Source: a virus
Length of the DNA: 46,312 nt
Reading direction: 5' to 3' (one strand)
Virus record (IMG/VR): IMGVR_UViG_3300025154_000157
Coordinates: 1-46,312 of that record
Part shown: positions 27,937 through 34,771 of the stretch, in pieces
Layout of the letters: each line of letters begins with the position of its first letter
Numbering within the stretch: the first letter of the stretch is position 1
Translations under genes and position numbers: made by a program
The notes under the pieces: model-generated
Seen by the model: only the letters and a program-made list of their open reading frames with translations
Told to the model about the DNA's origin: nothing
The model's database searches: none

Positions 27937-28181
27937 AAAAATTCGAAACAGATAAAACATATCTGAAACTAACAGAAAACCTTGAATTTGGCGAATATAA
28001 ATTGCCATTGAGCAAAACATCGTTTATAGGTCTTAAATGGCAAATAAACGGCAAATTTGAAGGTGATGAGTTTAAGCAAATCATTGTTGAAAAACAATTT
28101 CGGGATAAACTTAAAATTGATTCAGATAACTGGATAAAAACGAATGTACCGCAGTTGGAATTTCCACCGCTAAAGAAATAG
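27906..28181 (+). CDS. -1 frame extension of the holin-like gene
   Basis: The frame open from before 27906 to the TAG at 28179 reads as a normal protein (YLKLTENLEFGEYKLPLSK; FIGLKWQINGKFEGDEF; ending VPQLEFPPLKK) but has no start codon or ribosome site. It joins the holin frame by a -1 slip at the A9 tract 27898-27906 (A_AAA_AAA in phase), giving a chain of about 223 aa. Either programmed frameshifting, a phase-variable tract, or one missing A in the sequence. Confidence 0.5.
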   Translation: MINRTVEFYIKKFETDKTYLKLTENLEFGEYKLPLSKTSFIGLKWQINGKFEGDEFKQIIVEKQFRDKLKIDSDNWIKTNVPQLEFPPLKK

Positions 28182-28194
28182 AGTTGCAAAAAAG

Positions 28195-28226
28195 AAAGCC
28201 CCTGATTAATTTCAAGGGCTTTTCTC
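28195..28226. terminator. bidirectional intrinsic terminator between convergent operons
   Basis: AAAGCCC (28195-28201) pairs with GGGCTTT (28216-28222) around a 14-nt loop, with T-rich sequence on the + side and on the reverse strand. It lies between the rightward late operon and the end of the leftward operon. Confidence 0.75.
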
Positions 28227-28273
28227 TTGCTGAACAACACAGGCGAGAAAGAAGGAAAAGAAACATGCTGTAT

Positions 28274-28456
28274 TTAAACTTGGGGTTTGCTTTTTTTATT
28301 ATAGATTGTTTGTTCCCTGCTGTCAAGGAAAATATCAAGCGAATTTTTATCGCCGATACTAATGCAAATCATGTCGCCCTCTTCTAATCCTTCAGGTTTG
28401 ATAAAACCGTGATATAAAGAATCGCGCAGACATTTAATTATTTTACTCGCTTTCAT
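28274..28456 (-). CDS. hypothetical 60-aa protein, last gene of the leftward operon
   Basis: Begins ATGAAAGCG overlapping the stop of the NxGS-repeat gene (ATGA), with GAGG upstream. Contains EGDMICISIGDKNSLDIFLDSREQ, plausibly a small beta fold. No known family recognised. Translational coupling to the repeat gene suggests a joint role. Confidence 0.55.
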   Translation of the reverse strand: MKASKIIKCLRDSLYHGFIKPEGLEEGDMICISIGDKNSLDIFLDSREQTIYNKKSKPQV

Positions 28457-29415
28457 TTTTCACCTCCGCCGTTAAATTTATCCCATCTTTTTTCAGTATA
28501 GTTCGGAAAATTTGAAATATTGCTGAGGTTGCCTTGCTCTATTTCTTTAATTATCTCTTTATATTTATCCTTAAAAACATCAAAAGAAACGCCAGTTGAC
28601 TCGTCAAAACAGGAGCAGTTTTCTTTTGTGCCTTTGTAAGAAATCAAATTAAAAAAACCAACACAGTTTGAGCCTTTGTTCTCCGAGCCTGTGTTCAATG
28701 AGCCTGTGTTCAATGAGCCTTTGTTCCATGAGCCTGTGTTACTTGAGCCTTTGTTCCATGAGCCTTTGTTACTTGAGCCTGTGTTACTTGAGCCTTCGTT
28801 ACTTGAGCCTGTGTTACTTGAGCCTGTGTTCAATGAGCCTGTGTTCTCCGAGCCTTTGTTCCATGAGCCTGTGTTCTCCGAGCCTTTGTTCCATGAGCCT
28901 TTGTTACTTGAGCCTGTGTTCTCCGAGCCTGTGTTCAATGAGCCTGTGTTCTCCGAGCCTTTGTTCCATGAGCCTTTGTTACTTGAGCCTGTGTTCTCCG
29001 AGCCTGTGTTCTCCGAGCCTTTGTTCCATGAGCCTTTGTTACTTGAGCCTTCGTTACTTGAGCCTGTGTTACTTGAGCCTTCGTTACTTGAGCCTGTGTT
29101 CCCTGAGCCTTCGTTACTTGAGCAAAATAAATTTAATTCGGTTAAAATTTCTTCCAAGCTCAACATTTTAAATATCTTTATTTCACTTGTGCAGGTTTTA
29201 TCATTTTCTGTTAAAGTTTCGCCGATAGCTTCTACTTCACAAACTGGATTTTTATAACTAAAATCATAATAGTTATAACAGTTTTTAAGTTTTTCGCAAA
29301 AATGAAAACCATTTTTGCACATAATTAAATTACCCTCGACTTTGTATGTTTTGCCAACTTCAAATTTAAAACCTTTGCAAGTCATATCTGGATTGAAAAC
29401 TTTATACCCTTTCAT
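28453..29415 (-). CDS. DUF7666-like protein with 30 NxGSx pentapeptide repeats
   Basis: 320 aa. Residues 1-95 (KGYKVFNPDMTCKGF, GFHFCEKLKNCYNYYDF, CEVEAIGE) match a domain common in phage proteins that I know as DUF7666 (name from memory). About 100-250 is 30 uninterrupted five-residue units N-[T/K/E]-G-S-[S/W/E/L]. The C-terminal 65 residues (SCFDESTGVSFDVF...RWDKF) form a cap. The repeat resembles Pentapeptide_2-type NxGxx repeats, likely a beta solenoid. Partner unknown. It lies in the early recombination operon. Confidence 0.75.
   Translation of the reverse strand: MKGYKVFNPDMTCKGFKFEVGKTYKVEGNLIMCKNGFHFCEKLKNCYNYYDFSYKNPVCEVEAIGETLTENDKTCTSEIKIFKMLSLEEILTELNLFCSSNEGSGNTGSSNEGSSNTGSSNEGSSNKGSWNKGSENTGSENTGSSNKGSWNKGSENTGSLNTGSENTGSSNKGSWNKGSENTGSWNKGSENTGSLNTGSSNTGSSNEGSSNTGSSNKGSWNKGSSNTGSWNKGSLNTGSLNTGSENKGSNCVGFFNLISYKGTKENCSCFDESTGVSFDVFKDKYKEIIKEIEQGNLSNISNFPNYTEKRWDKFNGGGEK
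28669..29122 (-). repeat. 30 x 15-bp in-frame tandem array
   Basis: On the coding strand each unit is AAC-NNA-GGC-TCA-NNN. Codons 1, 3 and 4 are essentially invariant even at third positions. Codon 2 is ACA, AAA or GAA; codon 5 is AGT, TGG, GAG or TTG in almost every unit. A higher-order block (NxGSS-NKGSW-NKGSE-NTGSx) recurs several times. The array should be prone to slippage and recombination. Confidence 0.9.
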
Positions 29416-29881
29416 TTTTCACCTCGTGTTTATCTTTTAGCCATGTTGCAATAGCAAGGGCTGACCAACAATCTTTGCTTATTCCGTATGTCTTGCCTTT
29501 GCTTTTTTTTGTTCCTCGTTCGCCGTAGCGGTATATCATTGCTTCGCGAACATCTTTATCACCACCGTTTGAACTTCCGCAATGATGAGAAACAACAGTT
29601 TTTCGAGCAACCAATATAACATCGTTTTCAATTTTGTATTTTAACACCTGATAAAATCTGCCAATCCATACACAGGTATCAAATACGGTTTGACCAACTT
29701 TACGGCCGAACCCGTTTACAGATTCGATTGCAACAAAATGATCTTGATAATTTATATCGTTTTCAAGTTTAGATAAAAGCATATCGTTTTCAATTTTGCC
29801 AAATGCGATAATTTCTTCTTTGCCATTTATCAAGCAATAAGCCGATTCAATGTTGCCGGGATCTATTCCTAAAAAATACAT
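29402..29881 (-). CDS. RuvC-like Holliday junction resolvase
   Basis: 159 aa with a RuvC/RNase H fold: Asp7 in GIDPG, Glu53 in VAIESVNG and a C-terminal acidic site at Asp137 in KDCWSALAIATW. Such phage resolvases cleave branched DNA before packaging. It belongs with RecT and the exonuclease in the same operon and overlaps the NxGS gene by 14 nt. Confidence 0.82.
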   Translation of the reverse strand: MYFLGIDPGNIESAYCLINGKEEIIAFGKIENDMLLSKLENDINYQDHFVAIESVNGFGRKVGQTVFDTCVWIGRFYQVLKYKIENDVILVARKTVVSHHCGSSNGGDKDVREAMIYRYGERGTKKSKGKTYGISKDCWSALAIATWLKDKHEVKNERV

Positions 29882-30090
29882 TATTCCCCTTCTTTCAATT
29901 CAAAATTAGGATAGTTTTCAGGATTATTCAGCATATCTTCAAGTGTTTCAATTCTTCCTTCCATTATTTTCGTTTCAACAACAGCTTTTTCAATCTTAAT
30001 GTTCGCTTTGTCAATAATCCCACCAAGTTTACCTAATCTGTTTTTGCATTCCTCAATAATGTCTTTGATTTCTTTAATTGTTTTTGTCAT
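29881..30090 (-). CDS. small coiled-coil protein, 69 aa
   Basis: Nearly all helix-forming residues with heptad-like spacing (IKEIKDIIEECKNRL, IEKAVVETKIMEGRIETLEDML). Ribosome site AAGGAG. Its stop overlaps the RuvC-like start. No domain recognised; oligomeric adaptor is a possibility. Confidence 0.6.
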   Translation of the reverse strand: MTKTIKEIKDIIEECKNRLGKLGGIIDKANIKIEKAVVETKIMEGRIETLEDMLNNPENYPNFELKEGE

Positions 30091-30345
30091 TTTATTTTCT
30101 CCTTATATTTGCTTAACTTTTCTTCAAGTTCTTTTAATGTGTTTTTTATGTTTCCTATAAAAATAATCAACGCTTTTTCTGTTGTTTTGTAATGACAATA
30201 GCCGGAAACCCATTTCTGTTTTTTATCACAACTTAAAACAAATTCATCATTATTTTTTTTCAATCGTTAAATAAATACAATCTTTACAAAACCGATAATG
30301 TTTTTTCTGATAATCCGGAAGATCTTTTATTTTTGGTTTAATCAT
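30087..30345 (-). pseudogene. Cys/His-containing small protein interrupted at an A8 tract
   Basis: Reading leftward from the ATG at 30345, the frame runs MIKPKIKDLPDYQ...FCKDC...IEKK then stops at TAA. The next frame continues with DEFVLSCDKKQKWVSGYCHY and a helical tail to a stop at 30087 that overlaps the next ATG. Dropping one A from the A8 tract (30253-30260) gives one 85-aa protein with a plausible CxxC...C...CH metal site. Real frameshift, phase variation or a base error are all possible. Confidence 0.6.
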
Positions 30346-30497
30346 TTTCCTTCCTTATAACTTGTTTTTGACCAACCGCAACTAAAACAAGCCCACAAGT
30401 TTTCAGTTTTTGTTAACTCGAAATTACATTCAGGGCAGTTTTTAATGCAGTTTTTACATTTTTTATCACATTTCCAGCATTCTTTACTGCAGATCAT
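30342..30497 (-). CDS. 51-aa cysteine-rich protein
   Basis: ATG at 30497 overlaps the stop of the 44-aa gene (ATGA), so this start is preferred to a longer frame reaching 30608. About ten Cys in CxxC spacing (CWKCDKKCKNC, CPECNF, CFSCGW) suggest two or more zinc sites. Its stop overlaps the next ATG. Function unknown. Confidence 0.6.
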   Translation of the reverse strand: MICSKECWKCDKKCKNCIKNCPECNFELTKTENLWACFSCGWSKTSYKEGK

Positions 30498-30628
30498 CTT
30501 TTTACAATTAAATCCTTTACACTTAAAAGATAAGCTCGATAACAAGCTTCGGAACTTGTATCCGGATATTTCCATTGACAGCCTTCCTGATGACTGCAAC
30601 ATTTGCAAATGTTAGATTCTTTATTCAT
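30494..30628 (-). CDS. 44-aa cysteine-rich protein
   Basis: Starts MNKESNICKCCSHQEGC with AAAGGA upstream; five Cys (CKCC, C, C) plus His. Ends at TGA overlapping the next ATG. One of a chain of tiny, overlapping Cys-rich genes. Not recognised; too short to be found by usual length cut-offs. Confidence 0.55.
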   Translation of the reverse strand: MNKESNICKCCSHQEGCQWKYPDTSSEACYRAYLLSVKDLIVKR

Positions 30629-30647
30629 ATCATTATTCCTTTTAATT

Positions 30648-31187
30648 TTACCAATTTTCTGCCTCAATTTTCGTCATAAAGAAATGTATTCCGTTTGAAC
30701 ATTCGTTCCATCTGTTTTCGTCAAAAAAATCCGGATAAACAGTTTCGCCGTCTTTGTAAGTTATTGATTTTTTATTGTTACATTCGATATATCCTGCTTC
30801 ATTAAAAACTTTAAGCACTTTAACAAACTCAGCCCTGCATTTTCTTGTTGTTGCAGAACTTCTTTTTGCTTCTTCTGGAACAAGCATTTTCACAAGAATG
30901 TTATTTTTTTTACCCCAACATTCAAAAGAACCGGTTTCCGGGCATATAGATTGTATGCCTATTGTATTTTCGTTTATTTTCATTTTGCGCAAATCAGCCC
31001 TGCTTAAATCAGCACTGCGTAAATCAGCCCTGCGTAAATCAGCACCGCGTAAATCAGCCCTGCGTAAATCAGCACCGCGTAAATCAGCACCGCTTAAATT
31101 AATTGAATTAAAATTATTTTTAACACAATATTTATTAAATTCCTCAATATTTTCTTTAAGTAATTGCAACAACTCTTCTTTATTCAT
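30648..31187 (-). CDS. pentapeptide-repeat protein with DUF5758-like C-terminus
   Basis: 179 aa. After a 25-residue helix come about eight A-D-L-x-x units (ADLRG, ADLRR, ADLRS), which form a right-handed quadrilateral beta helix in this superfamily. The C-terminal part (ICPETGSFECWGK, AKRSSATTRKCRAEFVKV, DENRWNECSNGIHFFMT) matches a domain I recall as DUF5758. Pentapeptide helices can mimic DNA, as in Qnr/MfpA gyrase inhibitors, but only eight units are present here. Role unknown. Confidence 0.8.
   Translation of the reverse strand: MNKEELLQLLKENIEEFNKYCVKNNFNSINLSGADLRGADLRRADLRGADLRRADLRSADLSRADLRKMKINENTIGIQSICPETGSFECWGKKNNILVKMLVPEEAKRSSATTRKCRAEFVKVLKVFNEAGYIECNNKKSITYKDGETVYPDFFDENRWNECSNGIHFFMTKIEAENW
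30987..31100 (-). repeat. 15-bp tandem repeats coding the ADLxx units
   Basis: Near-identical AAATCAGCNCNGCGT-type units (as read on the + strand) repeat about seven times in frame. They are more homogeneous than needed for the protein pattern alone, suggesting recent expansion. Confidence 0.75.
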
Positions 31188-31359
31188 TTTTAGCCCCGCT
31201 TTCGTTTACTATTTCAGCAAACTTTTCACCAGTTGAAGCGCTAATTTTTACAAAACAATCGGTACATACTTCAACCTGTTTGTGGTTTGTTAACCATGTT
31301 GTTTTTAGTTTATCAAACTGAACTTCACTTTGACACGCATCGCAGAAATATTTTCTCAT
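31180..31359 (-). CDS. 59-aa zinc-ribbon-like protein
   Basis: MRKYFCDACQSEV at the start and CTDC at residues 32-35 give two Cys pairs separated by 22 residues, a typical small zinc ribbon. GGGG-containing ribosome site. It overlaps the pentapeptide gene start by 8 nt and the 40-aa gene upstream by 4 nt. Confidence 0.65.
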   Translation of the reverse strand: MRKYFCDACQSEVQFDKLKTTWLTNHKQVEVCTDCFVKISASTGEKFAEIVNESGAKNE

Positions 31360-31478
31360 ATTTTCCCCTTCCTTCCTGTCAACTTAAATATCCATTCCCA
31401 GCACCAGCAACATTTACCGCATTCAAGATGCTGGTTTCTGTCGCAGGGGCGTTCATCGGCAGTGTTTTTGAATGTCAT
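31356..31478 (-). CDS. 40-aa cysteine-rich protein
   Basis: MTFKNTADERPCDRN, then CGKCCWCW, then a basic tail LTGRKGK. Both ends overlap neighbours by ATGA, which is strong support for translation despite the size. Unknown function. Confidence 0.55.
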   Translation of the reverse strand: MTFKNTADERPCDRNQHLECGKCCWCWEWIFKLTGRKGKI

Positions 31479-31687
31479 GAAAACTCTCTTTGCTTAAATT
31501 TTGTCAATTCTCTTTGTGTGCTCATCGTATGGCTCAAAATGTTCCGCAAATTCATTACAGAACTTTTATCAGCTTTATCGCTCCAGCTCATTTCGTAACT
31601 GCAAAAAGTGCATATCAAACGGTTTTCTGTTACATCTGTAACATTGTTGCCACACAAAGGACAGCTTTCAACATAATTTTCGCTCAT
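31475..31687 (-). CDS. zinc-ribbon protein (Lar-like, tentative)
   Basis: 70 aa with CPLCG at residues 9-13 and CTFC at 26-29, followed by a helix. The CPxCG...CxxC layout is shared with phage restriction-alleviation (Lar) family proteins and many generic ribbons; the typical Lar ending (AWN-R) is only loosely present (MNLRN). AAGGAAT ribosome site. Confidence 0.6.
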   Translation of the reverse strand: MSENYVESCPLCGNNVTDVTENRLICTFCSYEMSWSDKADKSSVMNLRNILSHTMSTQRELTKFKQREFS

Positions 31688-31729
31688 CTTAATTCCTTTC
31701 GGGCAAGGTTTCCCCTGCCCTTTTGATTG

Positions 31730-32572
31730 TTAGATTAAGTTCTTTGTTTTGCTTTTAAGCTGTTCCGTTTGGTTTTCAACAGCTTCAGTTTCGCAATCAA
31801 TTACAATTTCTTCAAGGTCTGAAAAATCATCGGTTTCAGGATTGTATTCGTTTGGAATTTTATTTCCCGTTTCAACTATTTCGGAAATGCCGATGTATTT
31901 ATTTATCTCAGGGGATAAATCGCAATACTTCAAAATTTTTCTAATAACAGTTTTTTTTGCCATTTCGTCGAACGCTGTAACCCATGGAGAAAACTTGCTG
32001 TTTCCAGCTTTGCTGTATTTTTTTGCATGATTTTCGATATCTATAATGTTCAGCCATTCGATAACCGGATCACAATTTTCCTTTTTCAAAATTGCGTAAT
32101 AAATTATTGGTTTTCCTCTATCACCAATTAGCAAAGGCTTATGAATAAATTTTTCTTCAATTCCTTCTTCGATTTCGTAAAAGTCATTTTCGTAAATAAC
32201 TTTTGCCTGAATTGATTTAACTTTACCAGAATTATACGCGAGTTTTATTAAGCCTTTATAGCCGGGAAGAAACTGAGGTTTAGCTTTAAACTTAACAATA
32301 TATCCTTCGCCTGTAAAACCGTCAACTCTCAACCCTAAAGACATTCCGTTTGATATACATTCAAGAAGGTCAACAGGATTGCATTGTAAAAGGTTTGGGT
32401 CATTTCTGACAAGCGAATGAGCTGTTGAAATAATTGAATCAATTGATTCTTTCATATGTTTTGGCATCGTTGATACGAGAAACTGTTTTTTAGTTTTAAG
32501 AAGTTCAAAAAGTTGAACCGCATTATTTTTAAGTGTCGGAAGATTGTTTTTAATTTGTTCGTTTGACTGCAT
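31730..32572 (-). CDS. recT: RecT-family single-strand annealing protein
   Basis: 280 aa. Conserved RecT blocks are visible: MSLGLRVDGFTGEGYIVKF, FLPGYKGLIKLA, and SPWVTAFDEMAKKTVIRKI near residues 205-223. It anneals complementary single strands made by the YqaJ-type exonuclease encoded two genes upstream. The acidic C-terminal tail may contact SSB or DNA. Confidence 0.93.
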   Translation of the reverse strand: MQSNEQIKNNLPTLKNNAVQLFELLKTKKQFLVSTMPKHMKESIDSIISTAHSLVRNDPNLLQCNPVDLLECISNGMSLGLRVDGFTGEGYIVKFKAKPQFLPGYKGLIKLAYNSGKVKSIQAKVIYENDFYEIEEGIEEKFIHKPLLIGDRGKPIIYYAILKKENCDPVIEWLNIIDIENHAKKYSKAGNSKFSPWVTAFDEMAKKTVIRKILKYCDLSPEINKYIGISEIVETGNKIPNEYNPETDDFSDLEEIVIDCETEAVENQTEQLKSKTKNLI

Positions 32573-32574
32573 GA

Positions 32575-33168
32575 TTAATTTCTCCTTTTTATTTCTAAAT
32601 TGCTTATTCCTTTTTCGTTAGCCTCAATAACAACACAATATTCGTTAGACCCGACAAACCTTTTTATCATATTTTGAATTTGTAAAATTGAAACTTCATC
32701 TTTTTTAATTTGATTGCTTGAATTTTCGTATTCGCTAATTGCATTTTTTAAGGTTTTGTTTTCTTTTTCAAGCCATTTATGAGAATCCATTAACAATTGA
32801 TAATTATTTTTAAGATATTCTATTTCCCCATCTTTCTTTTCGCACATAGTTTTGTATGAAGGGCGGTTTTTTGTTCCTGTTTCATCTTCATGCAGTTCAA
32901 CCTTTTCAACTGTTGTTACAATGTAATTGTTTGATTCTGGTTTTGATTCGGTTTCGTTTATTTCAAATTCATCTTCTGCTGAATATGCGGGAGAATTTTC
33001 TATTTCAAAATCAAAACATCCTTCTTCTGCGTTAAAATAAACATTCCTGTTTAATGTTTCAGAAAGGAATATTTTCCATTGTCCTTCGATTCTGCAAGAT
33101 TGACAATCCTGATTTAAAAGTAATTCCTGCATTAATTTTTCTGTAAGTTCTTTTCTTGATAATTTCAT
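32575..33168 (-). CDS. hypothetical protein between exonuclease and RecT
   Basis: 197 aa. N-terminal helix (LSRKELTEKLMQELL), Cys pair CQSC, an acidic middle and a coiled-coil stretch (CEKKDGEIEYLKNNYQLL...WLEKENKTLKNA), then a short beta C-terminus. Good AAGGAG site. Placement inside the recombination pair suggests an accessory factor, but no family is recognised. Confidence 0.6.
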   Translation of the reverse strand: MKLSRKELTEKLMQELLLNQDCQSCRIEGQWKIFLSETLNRNVYFNAEEGCFDFEIENSPAYSAEDEFEINETESKPESNNYIVTTVEKVELHEDETGTKNRPSYKTMCEKKDGEIEYLKNNYQLLMDSHKWLEKENKTLKNAISEYENSSNQIKKDEVSILQIQNMIKRFVGSNEYCVVIEANEKGISNLEIKRRN

Positions 33169-33178
33169 TTTTTTCTCC

Positions 33179-34258
33179 TTATTTTACCCCGAAGTTTTCT
33201 TTTATAGAAACAACTCTAAATTTATCAAGTTGTTCCTTTGTGTAGTTCGCTAATAATGACGGAACATCTGGTTCAACTTCTTTTCTAACTTTAAAGTAAA
33301 TTATTGATTCAGGATTTTCCTTGATAAAATCTTTCCATCTGTAAGAAAGATTAGTTTTAAGCTGATAATAAGCCGAATTGATTTTAACCTTTTCGCCTTC
33401 CTGAATTTCCCCGGCTTTAATTTTCAGCTGATGTTTTTCAATCATCTTCTGTTTCAATTCGGCTTTGCAGTTTTCAAACTCTTCTTTTTTCAATTTATTT
33501 TCTGATCTTAACTGCTTATATTTAATCAATATGTCAAAAAACTCAAGGTTTTCTTCCTGCTCGATTGCTTCATATTTTGATTCAATTTCATTGGCAAGTT
33601 TTTCCCAACAACGATTGATATATCTGCAACCAACACGCCGTTTATCGCCTTTTTCATTAAACGAGGTCAGTCTTAAAGGTTCTTGTTTATTTTGGCACAT
33701 TTGCCAAAACTCATTGATTTTAATTAAAATCTTTTCCCATGTTTCAGAATCGAACTTATAAGGTATTAAGTGCAGTTCGTCAGGTTCATCAGGGAATAAT
33801 ATCCCAAATATCATCTCTTGATAACCAGAAAGATACATCTGCATTAAACCCTGAAACAGATACATGTTATCAAGGCTATCTACACCATTTTTCAGAAAAT
33901 CATCCTTTTTATAAATGTTCGGGCATTTTATCTCTAACGGCATTTTTCTGCCATTATACTCAACAATGGAATCAAGGTGACACTTCATAAAGCCTTTTTC
34001 AAGTTCGGGCTGATATGAAATGATTTTGCCCACACCTTTTATTTCAAAAAGCGTTAAGGCTAATTTCTCAAAAATATGTCCTCTTCTCATGTTGAAGTTT
34101 TGCTCAAGTTCAATAGGCTCAACCTTGTCGTAATACAGCCGTCTTGCACAACCGTACGGTTTGCAGTTAAAAATATTGTGCAAATCACTTGCGCCTAAAT
34201 ATTTCGTCCTGTCGCCCAACGGCTGTTGTTCAAACATTTCCTTAATTGTCCAGTTCAT
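33179..34258 (-). CDS. YqaJ/lambda-exonuclease-type recombinase
   Basis: 359 aa. The nuclease core is at residues about 18-135: LGASDLHNIF, Glu64 in GHIFEKLA, Asp96 in CHLDSI and Glu109-x-Lys111 in LEIKCPN, the D...ExK site of YqaJ exonucleases. It resects 5' strands at DNA ends to feed RecT. The C-terminal half is helical. Overlaps the 45-aa membrane gene by 4 nt. Confidence 0.9.
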   Translation of the reverse strand: MNWTIKEMFEQQPLGDRTKYLGASDLHNIFNCKPYGCARRLYYDKVEPIELEQNFNMRRGHIFEKLALTLFEIKGVGKIISYQPELEKGFMKCHLDSIVEYNGRKMPLEIKCPNIYKKDDFLKNGVDSLDNMYLFQGLMQMYLSGYQEMIFGILFPDEPDELHLIPYKFDSETWEKILIKINEFWQMCQNKQEPLRLTSFNEKGDKRRVGCRYINRCWEKLANEIESKYEAIEQEENLEFFDILIKYKQLRSENKLKKEEFENCKAELKQKMIEKHQLKIKAGEIQEGEKVKINSAYYQLKTNLSYRWKDFIKENPESIIYFKVRKEVEPDVPSLLANYTKEQLDKFRVVSIKENFGVK

Positions 34259-34392
34259 TTTGTTTCCCCTTCCTTTCTTAATTCCTCTTTCTGCAACTCA
34301 ACATAATCATCTTCCCTGTCAAGATTGATATAAATTATTCCCGCCAGTACGAACAGGCAGGAAAGCAGTATCATAAGTAACATTTCAAACAT
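34255..34392 (-). CDS. 45-aa single-pass membrane protein
   Basis: MFEMLLMILLSCLFVLAGI forms one N-terminal membrane helix; an acidic, helical cytoplasmic tail of about 25 residues follows (REDDYVELQKEELRK). ATGA overlap with the exonuclease gene supports translation. Could be an exclusion or membrane-tethering peptide; unknown. Confidence 0.55.
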   Translation of the reverse strand: MFEMLLMILLSCLFVLAGIIYINLDREDDYVELQKEELRKEGETK

Positions 34393-34435
34393 AAAACCCT
34401 TTTAAGCGGTTTTAAGCCACGCTCAAGGCTTATCC

Positions 34436-34771
34436 TTAATTGTCCAACCTGTCCGATATAACCACCTTAATTTCCTGAATCTGAAACCAACCCGCATGGA
34501 CAAAATCGAATCCACCTTCTATTTTTGCCACACGGTCATTTTTGCAAATCAATACCGGTCTTCCTTCGGCAAGTTTTAAAAACTCCTGCTGAAGTGCAAT
34601 TGGAGCAACTATGCAGATAACTTCTGCATTGCTTATTTCCTCAGCAATTTCTTTAGCCAAAGAAATGGTCTTGTTAATCTGATTTATTTCTATTTCCCCA
34701 TATACTTTTTCAAGCCCATCGATCTGGGCTTTGTTCATCTCGTGTCTGCTGAACCAAATAACTTTTTTCAT
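34436..34771 (-). CDS. hypothetical alpha/beta protein, 111 aa
   Basis: Alternating beta-alpha pattern: KKVIWFSRHEM, a helix, IEINQINKTI, helix, VICIVAPIALQQEFLKLAEG, PVLICKND. It suggests a small Rossmann-like or nucleotide-binding-like fold; no catalytic motif is clear. It overlaps the 252-aa gene upstream (ATGA) and is thus expressed early. Not recognised with confidence. Confidence 0.65.
   Translation of the reverse strand: MKKVIWFSRHEMNKAQIDGLEKVYGEIEINQINKTISLAKEIAEEISNAEVICIVAPIALQQEFLKLAEGRPVLICKNDRVAKIEGGFDFVHAGWFQIQEIKVVISDRLDN

Noticed and set aside
28184-28387. 67-aa + strand frame
   Set aside because: It starts at TTG inside and runs through the bidirectional terminator, antisense to the 60-aa gene.
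28669-29122. CRISPR-like array
   Set aside because: Units are 15 bp with no spacers and stay in one reading frame; no cas genes are present.
28668-29257. Long open frames on the + strand across the 15-bp repeats
   Set aside because: They arise because a 15-bp unit keeps several frames open; the minus-strand frame has a ribosome site, a known N-terminal domain and unique ends.
30342-30608. 88-aa frame as one gene
   Set aside because: Two shorter coupled genes (44 aa and 51 aa) with an ATGA overlap and Cys motifs explain the DNA better.
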